Part shown: piece by piece, positions 56,690 through 64,000 of the stretch
Numbering within the stretch: position 1 is the first letter of the stretch
Layout of the letters: the number at the start of each line of letters is the position of its first letter
Origin: Acheta domesticus
Taxonomy: Eukaryota > Arthropoda > Insecta > Orthoptera > Gryllidae
NCBI GenBank assembly: GCA_031308135.1
Contig: JAHLJT010000631.1
Location: 28,602,271 to 28,666,270 of the forward strand
Direction: 5' to 3'
DNA length: 64,000 bases
The notes under the pieces: generated by a model
Told to the model about the DNA's origin: nothing
Database searches by the model: none
The model's input: the letters and a program-made list of their open reading frames with translations, nothing else
Program-made: the position numbers and the translations under genes

Positions 56690-56892
56690 GCGGTCGCTCC
56701 GGTTCTAGCAACGACGAAGGCAAAGCCGGCGGCATGAGCAGCAGCAACAGGGCGTGGCAGCCGTGGCGGCGGCGAGAGCGAGGGTCGGAGCGGAGGCTGA
56801 AGGATCGCGGCTGCGTCTGCGGCGGCGGCGGCGGAGGGACAATTGCGCCGGTGATGAGGAAGTGGCCGCGAGAGCCCTCCAATTCGGCCTAT

Positions 56893-56924
<32 letters not shown>

Positions 56925-57960
56925 AGCGGCGAGCGCCGGCGGGCGGGGGAGAGGTCGTAAGGCGGCACGACGGCGGGGGCGAGCAAAGGGCCAGGGACGG
57001 GAGGCGGGTTGCGGGTCCCGGAGGGAGGGTAGAAACTGAGGGGGGAGGGAAAGAGCGGGACGGAGCGGGACGGTGCGGGACGGAGAGGGACGGAGGGGGA
57101 CGGAAGGGGGACGTAGTGGGACAGAGCGTGATGGAGAGGAACGAATGGAACCGAGGGGGGCGGAGAGAGACGGAGCGGGACGGAGCGAGGCGGAGGGGGA
57201 CGGAGAGGGTCGAGGGAACACGTAGTGGGACAGAGCGTGACGGAGAGGGACGAGCGGAACCGAGGGAAGCGGAGAGAGACAGAGGGGGACGGAGCGGGAC
57301 GAAGCGGGACGGCGTGGGACGGAGAGGGGATGTAAGGACGGAGGGGGATGTACTGGGACAGGGCGTGACGGAGCGTGACGAGCGGAACAGAGGGGTCGGA
57401 GAGAGGAGGGGATGGAGCGGGACGAAGCGGGACGTAGTGGGACGAGCGGAACGGAAGGGGACGGAGTGTGGCGGAATGGGTCGAAGCGGGGCAGAGAGGG
57501 CCGGAATGGAACGGAGCGGGACGGAGCGGGTCAAGACGGACGGAGGGGGACGGAGAGAGACGGAGGGGAAATGGAGTGGGACGCGCGGAATGGAGGGGGA
57601 CGGAGCGTGGCGGAACGGGTCGAAGCGGGTCAGAGCGGGCCGGAATGGAACGAAGCGGGACGAAGCGGGACGAGCCGGACGGAGCGGGACGAAGCGACGC
57701 GGGAGCGGGACGGGAGTGAGGCGCGGGTTGGCGATGCGAACTGAAGGGGGGATGTAGTATGATGATTGGGTGCAAGCAATGTGGGGTACGTACAGGGAAG
57801 AGCGGCGGTGGAACGGGGTAGGGTTGGGGGGGGGGGAGGGCACAGCTCGAAGAATCCGCGCGCGTGGCCTCACCGCCGCGGACACGCAGCTGCGTCCCAC
57901 TCCATATGATTCCCCGCTTCCCTCTGCGCTCGCTCCACTTAGAGGTAGCGGCGTCGCCAG
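56690..57960. repeat. GC-rich island and GGGAC/GGAGC minisatellite
   Basis: CGG-rich triplet runs (56760-56935), then about 700 bases of ggagcgggac-type 5/10-bp repeats (57030-57720). The 436-codon minus-strand frame across it starts at GTG, not ATG, and is Pro/Ser/Arg repeat translation. Confidence 0.85.
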
Positions 57961-59124
57961 ATTAGTCGAAAGGCTTTCCACAGATTTAATAGGATAATGG
58001 GAACGCCCAACGATTCTTACTTTCTCCTTACGTTTGTTTTAATTCGAATTTATTGTGATTTCATTGACTATTCGTTTGTAAGTTACATTTGCCTCTGATT
58101 AATCCGTTTGACGATTCCTAAACATGTTATGAATATTACATTTGAGCACAGGTATGTTGATTGAGTTTTCTACGCAACAATCGTGATGGTTCAGGGCAGT
58201 GTTTTGATATAATATGATATGTATAGAACTTTTTGACATTTGTACTCCAAATAAGACATTTTTTATGTTTGGGTAATGCTACAATGCTACTTTACTTCAA
58301 CCGACACTTACGATGAGGATGCTTCATTCCTCTGACCTAGAAGAACAGGTATTTAGTTTATTACTTCATAAGTAATATCTTTCCACTACAATTTCTAGAA
58401 ATTATTGGATAAAACTTTAATAATAATATCATGTGAGCTTCATGAGAAATTTTTCAACTTCCAATTAAGATCATTGAGGTTACATTGGTTATCTTACTTT
58501 TGTAATCAATCAACAATTTTTTGGAAAATTGCAAATTGTGTTAAAAATGTAACACTTTGAATGATTCGATGTTGCCAATCCATTTCTGCTGCTATAATTT
58601 TGTTAGTGTCACGAGTTCAAGAAATAGTTCTTTGTTCAAAACATAAACGTATTACACGTTTTTTCATAGTCCCTAAAAGTATTGCTGTGAGTAGAAGCAA
58701 ACATTTTAGAACAAGGTAGAATGTTTATTATTTCTGTAATGTTTGTATTTCTTTTAGTGAAGCAATAAAAGATAATAAGATATATTTTTATCTCTATTGT
58801 GTACAGTAGCACGTAGTGCAGTTCCTTGATGTCACCTGTATTTCGGAACATCAGAACGTGTTTGTTCTGATAAGATAGCATTTTTCGAAGGCGGAAAGAC
58901 CAACATTAAGAAATTCAGTTAAAAACAGGTAAACAATAATTGTGTGTATTAAACATAAGTCTATGATTCAGCCTTCTCGTGGCTAAGTTTTGAAGCAAAC
59001 GGTTCCTCGCGTTAGGTACTGGTCAAACTAATGAGAACAAAATTCAAACGGATACATTATGCATTGAACGTCATGTTTTGTTCGTATTCCTGATCTATTG
59101 AATAATTAACCGACTGTGAGATTA
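57961..59124. other. AT-rich region, nothing recognised
   Basis: No supported coding, RNA or repeat feature. Confidence 0.5.
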
Positions 59125-59468
59125 CAGTGGAACGTCGATTATCTGAACTAATTGGGTTCCAACATGGTTTGGATAATGGATAATTCGGATTAAAAATGGA
59201 AAGTGTACATAAAATGCTGCATGTATAAAATGTCTTTAAGAGAAAGTACCATTAAAATAGTGCACTGCGCATACACAAAACCTGTAGATAATAAACACTG
59301 GCATACTACAGCACATAGTACCTAATTTCTTGAAGAAATTGCTGATATAAAAGGAAATAAATACGCATAGTATACGGTGCCTAATTAAAAAAACTTATTT
59401 AGAGAAAATACGAGTTCGGATATTTGATGTTTCGGATGATTCACGTTAGGATAATCGACGTCCCACTG
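59125..59468. mobile_element. pogo/mariner-like MITE
   Basis: Ends are cagtggaacgtcgattatc and gataatcgacgtcccactg, with inner ttcggat / atccgaa-like arms. The CAGTGGAAC(C/G)TCGATTATC type is characteristic of pogo/Tigger elements. The left flank ends in TA; the right flank is TC, a decayed TA. Confidence 0.8.
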
Positions 59469-60437
59469 TCAAATCTTTTCCGCGACCAACTAGAGAAGTC
59501 CTCTAATAATATTGAGAGATGGAAATAACTATGTAATCAAACAATATTAAACGAAACAATAACCTACGCAATTTAAAAGTGTAATATTAAAATATTTGTA
59601 CATGTTCATGATCAACCTGATCACCTTGCGATGCTTGCGACAACTGGACTCACATCACCAGGCAGAGCCCGTCACCTATGCCACCGCTTACACGCAATGT
59701 GAGTGTCGTCGTTTCCAATCTCGCAAATTTTCTGTTATCAAATTTGCGATGAAATGTTAGGGTCCCAAACTCTACTGAATGTTGCTTTCTTTTCGACTGT
59801 TCAAAAAAGGTGAAAAGTGATCGTGAAAACTTTTGATGCAATCACTCCAAAGGATCAAAATTTTTAGAAGAACATGCGTACGGAACTCTCAAACATTCAC
59901 TTTTATATACAAATTAATACAACTTTTTGTTTACTAATTATTCGAAATATTTTTCTACCACTGCATACACTGAAAATCGAGACTCTTGGGATTTGAAACT
60001 GGGACCACCCGGTTAGCTAGTAAAGCGTTCTCGCACGGCGCAACCGAAAGAGTAGAAGTTTGAAACCTGGTGTTCCAGAAAAAAGTAAACACACAGTCGA
60101 AAAGAACGCAGTGCGAGAAAGCGACTGACAGCGGTTATCACTACAAACAAATCCAATTTTTCTCCTCATAAACGAGCAGATATACGACGTTTCTACAGCT
60201 ACTGTTCCACATCTGCTCGCAGCGTTCACACAGCGGGAAGAGGAAGTTCAAGAAGAGGAAAGGGAAATGACCTTCAGTCGAGAATAAGAATAGTTTGACA
60301 GTTATGTATTTACAATTATGGAGCATTATATTTTTTAGAAAACTATTTATTTCGGAAAGCGAAAAATAAAATATTGAGAAATGCAGTAGAATGGTGAATA
60401 TTGGGAAGATTCACATAGAGCAACTTAAAATTATCAG
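59469..60437. other. AT-rich region, nothing recognised
   Basis: gaaactgggaccacccggtt (about 59995) slightly resembles a SINE B-box region, but no body is visible. Confidence 0.4.
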
Positions 60438-60748
60438 CATTAAGCGAGAAATAAAAAAAGGAGTCGAAATGTGTAAATTGGGTGCTTTTTTATTTCTGGC
60501 TTAATTTTTATTTCTGAACAAATATATTCATTTCTTTTGTAAATAATAAACAATTTACATATATCTGAAGTGTTTCAGTGCTTCTATAATGCAAATATTT
60601 GCCTAGAAATCAATTTTTCAAACCAACCTTTGAGTGCTTATTGCGGCTCAACCATTTGGAATATCCACGTAGTTTATTAGATAAATGCTTAGAATTGTTT
60701 TAAGAGTTTATTTTCGAAGTTTCGACGTTTCCTCCCCGAGCAGCCTGT
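60438..60748. mobile_element. Second, half copy of the cagggtgtcc foldback MITE
   Basis: Central loop and right arm match 33770-34060 (tttctggcttaattttta.ttctgaacaa, ttgcctagaaat, gcggctc.accattt, ttcgaagtttcgacgtttcc). The left arm is missing. Confidence 0.8.
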
Positions 60749-61317
60749 ATAGTCGACGCCGGTTATAGTGAACTCGGATATAGTGAACCTTCGGTTAAAG
60801 TGAACTTAAGTCACCGATCCCATTTCACTTACATTACAAATAAGCAAAAGAAGATTCGGTTAAAGTGCACATGAATCTCGGCTATACTGAACGTAGGCCA
60901 TAAGTCTTGGAAATTAATTGGATCTCGTATGTTATTAGGCGACTAGAAGGGCCTTCGGAGAGTGGGACGGTGTCCCAACAGCGCCAGAGGCTGTAAGAGA
61001 AGGGTGTTAGAACTACATTATGATACTTAGAGGTACAGGACAATGCAGAATGAAGTATGGAGAAAACACGAACTTTGGAGAAGGATCAAGAGAAATTACT
61101 AATGAAAAATGTACGAAACGAACAATTGCACATAATAGATATTTTTAAGGACAAAGATATTGAAATTACCAGTTCATGCTGTTATTGTATTTTGTTGTAT
61201 CTCTATATTAATAAAATCAATCATTGTGGAGAAATTCTATTTAATTTTGATACTATAGGATATAGTGAACCAAACATATTAGTCCCCACAAGTTCACTAT
61301 AACTGGAGTCGACTGTA
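60749..61317. mobile_element. pogo-like MITE with tatagtgaac ends
   Basis: Left tatagtcgacgccggttata, right tataactggagtcgactgta. Subterminal gtgaac repeats are inverted at the other end. TA flanks both sides. The internal 81-codon open frame has no similarity and is not called. Confidence 0.82.
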
Positions 61318-61739
61318 CCAAGATTAAGGGAATAATTATCTCTCCATGTAGAACATTGTTGTAAATGTGATTTAGGCTACCATTAAAACCGCCAAAATAC
61401 TCGTAGAAGATTTCATACAAAAAAAACAAGGAAATAGGTGAACGTGACACACGCAATCCATGTTACGCTGCAATAAACATTACCGCCATTAATATCTCTG
61501 AAACATTACATTCCAGAATCTTAAGGTTTTGGTGTCTTATTGATATTATGTGCAATTTAATCTCAACACATAGCAATATTGAAATGTTTATCGTCAAAGA
61601 GCACCAGGCTTAATAAAACGAACATTTTAGGGGTTTGGAGCCGTTCGAAGTAGGGTCCGAGTTTAATAAAATATTTTTTGATGAATTTAGAACTTAATAA
61701 TTAGTTTCGTAAAACCGAATGTGTATTGCTTGTAGTACT
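61318..61739. other. AT-rich region, nothing recognised
   Basis: No supported feature. Confidence 0.5.
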
Positions 61740-63130
61740 TTCCCGTATACGTACGTATACACGGAGTGATATACGTAGTCTAGGGAAAGTTATGTAATGC
61801 TGTGCGAAAAAATGGCCAATTTTCGGCGGAAAAAAATTAATTGCCGGGCCGTGAAAACGAAAAGGTGGATAAAACCAGTTGCTAAATTAAGAAATAAAAA
61901 TCCCCTAACACGTGGTTTAGCCAGAAACCCTGTTTTCTAAGTCCTTGATACCGAAAAACCAATTGAAAGGAAAACGTACGTTTGTGTGGCGGTTTGTCCG
62001 TCCGTCTATCCGTCTGTCCGTCTGTGAACACTGCTAGCGCCTAAACCATACGTACGATTTCTTCCAAAATCGATATTCCCCGGTCGATCTGGTTCTACTC
62101 AAAGCTTTGAGATTTTGAAAACGATTCTTCAAAATTTGGGGGTACTTTATATGAAGCCCCCTGGAGATTTTCAAAATATTCTCGAAAACTGCTCCAAATT
62201 TTTTCTTTAAATTTCTTGTATGAATAGAGTAAAATACCTTATTAACATGGCATAGGTCCGATTTTCACGGATAACTCTGAATTTTCGAAAATTGTGAAAG
62301 TTTGAATTTTTTCGGCGTCTTTCTCAAACTACAAAATTGAAGATAGAGATTTTTTCTTCAAATAAAATTTGTTCTGCATATTGAGTTCTTTCATAAAGGT
62401 CATGTAAATGTTTTTCAAAATTTTAGTAGTTTTCGTACAATATTGCGTGCAATATGTGCAACATTAAAAAATTACAAAACTAAGATTTTCTCAAAAACGG
62501 CTCCAAATTTTTTCTTTAAACTTCTGGTAGGGATAGTGGTAAATGTACTCTATCAGATGACATAAATCCATATTGGTCTATCGGTTGGTTTTTTCAAAAA
62601 TTACAAAAATATATTTTTTTACTTGTCTCTCACGTCGTTTATATTTACATTATCGGTGATTTTTTCACATTATTACATATGCGAGTATATATGGTTTAAA
62701 TAATGTCAAGTAAAATTTCTCGAAAACACTACCATTTTCTGTGGAAAGTAGCTCAAATTTCGTCATTTTCAGAAATACTCAAACGTCATTTTCTCGTACA
62801 TGGCTGCAAATGTTTTCTTGAAACCTTTGTAACAGATAGTGATAATTACACTCTTTAATATGACGTAAAGTTTATTTTGAGTTATTTTTTTGTTTTTTTC
62901 AAAAATTATATAAATGTAAATTTTTTGAAAGATCTCTTACATCTTTAATATGCACATTTACCAGCAATTTGTAAACATTATTATATTTGTGAGTGTAAGT
63001 GCTTCAAATAACTTCAGATAAAGTATTTTGAGAACTCAAAAATTTTCTGTGAAAATGAGCTTCAAGTTTCGCATTTTTAGTAGTGCTAAAACGCCATTTT
63101 CTCTTAAACGGCACATAATTTTTAAAAGAA
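61740..63130 (-). repeat. Unclassified family X, copy 3, with internal degenerate tandem units
   Basis: The minus-strand order matches copies 1 and 2: ggtttaggcgctagc, cagacggacagacggatag, ttggtttttcggtatcaagg, accttttcgttttcacggcc and ccgaaaattggcc. Beyond it lie about four diverged units of roughly 310-360 bp, each with (a/c)ggct.caaattttttcttta, a ttctagta.ggatag.g.taaa-like block and tatgacgtaaa. Confidence 0.65.
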
Positions 63131-64000
63131 AATTGCCATTTACATCTAGGTTTTTGTGTTCTTTAATATTCTAAAATTAATGTTTTCGTTCTACCAATAG
63201 GAAACCGAAAAATTAAGAAAATGACAAAAAAATGTACTACTTTTGGCGGTGATAGATAGTAGCTGGAAAGAAAGAGTATGTGGCAATTCCGAATAGCTAG
63301 CGAAGACCCAAGGAAATAGAAAACTGATACGGGAATGTCTGTGCCATTCTTTAGCACCACTAGTTATGTATTTAACCGTAGATAACAAAGGCGACTTTTA
63401 CCACGCGTTGTTACAAAAGGTGTAGTCTGACAGACTACTTTGGGTAAAAATAAAGAAAAAACTAAGTTTTACAATAAAACACTAAATTTAACATAACATT
63501 GTACATATGTGAATATGAAGTTTAAAATATATTTTAAAGGTTTTTATAGATACATCTAAATAACATGACTCTCACAGAACGCTCTTGCTTGGTGCTGTCC
63601 ACACATGGCTTTTGTGAAGTGTCCGCAGTAGAAACTCGTGATGCAACCTTTGTTACTATCACCGTCGTCCCATTATGATTACTAAATATTTAGAATAACA
63701 CATAAATGCTACAAGACAAGCCATTCATTATTCATTTTCGTATTAATTATTCACAAATATTAGGCAATATGGCGCCAAAAATACTGACGTAATTACAAAG
63801 GCGTCGTGTACTGGACGATGTGTTGGCGGACACCGGGAATAGGCACGCGCCCGAGGTTACGTGTCATTCACTGGCTAGTCACACAGTGAAGGTACCTGGA
63901 GTTTCAGAAGCACTTGTGGGTGGGTGAGTGAGGGTGAGGGGGTGGGGTATATTTCGGCACTAGTTTTGCGGTGTCTCACAGACGACTCCTTTGCAATGTA
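63131..64000. other. AT-rich end of window, nothing recognised
   Basis: No supported coding or RNA feature. A short GT-rich patch lies at 63915-63950. Confidence 0.5.

Noticed and set aside
56671..57981. 436-codon minus-strand Pro/Ser/Arg frame
   Set aside because: Starts with GTG and follows the GGGAC/GGAGC repeat; other frames of the repeat are equally open.

Overview
This is a eukaryotic chromosomal window, most likely from an insect with a large, repeat-rich genome. The evidence is one long intron-containing gene, an R4/Dong-type retrotransposon, Jockey/CR1-like LINE remnants, tRNA-derived SINEs and piggyBac, hAT and pogo/mariner-like elements. Nothing looks bacterial or viral. The species cannot be read from the sequence; a polyneopteran insect is only a guess. 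Most long open frames here are low-complexity or transposon sequence, not genes.

Gene: the minus strand carries one gene with six coding exons (1: 35984-36270; 2: 14643-14769; 3: 6391-6568; 4: 4464-4913; 5: 2729-3186; 6: 298-820). All five junctions agree in codon phase and give one protein of at least 674 residues: signal peptide, EMI domain, one NIM-type EGF repeat, one complete laminin-type EGF, one EGF lacking its last two cysteines, a long Ala/Pro then Asp-rich stalk, and a transmembrane helix. The rest of the cytoplasmic tail lies beyond base 1. This fits the Draper/Nimrod family of phagocytic receptors, closest in layout to Nimrod A. The exons are strikingly GC/CpG-rich inside AT-rich introns.

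Intron 1 (14770-35983) holds a head-to-tail array of an R4/Dong-like non-LTR retrotransposon: one intact copy (ORF about 1188 aa), one 5'-truncated near-identical copy and one short old fragment, each separated by (TTA/TAA)n. The intact copy begins exactly at its TAA repeat with a fold resembling an HDV-like ribozyme. Intron 1 also holds three copies of a roughly 500-bp tRNA-derived SINE, a GA-rich minisatellite, a foldback DNA element and a CCA repeat. Introns 2-5 hold hairpin elements, several carrying hammerhead-ribozyme-like cores of the kind known from Penelope-like elements, an older SINE, and a tandem duplication that includes the splice donor of exon 4.

From 36.3 to 64 kb (upstream of the first coding exon) no convincing host coding exon is visible. 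It contains LINE 3' fragments, a decayed RT, a piggyBac-like remnant with a broken transposase, an hAT-type element with 8-bp target duplication, two pogo-like MITEs, an unclassified family present three times, and a cluster of GC-rich islands and G-rich minisatellites (46.9-58 kb) that could hide a promoter or untranslated first exon but show no recognisable protein.
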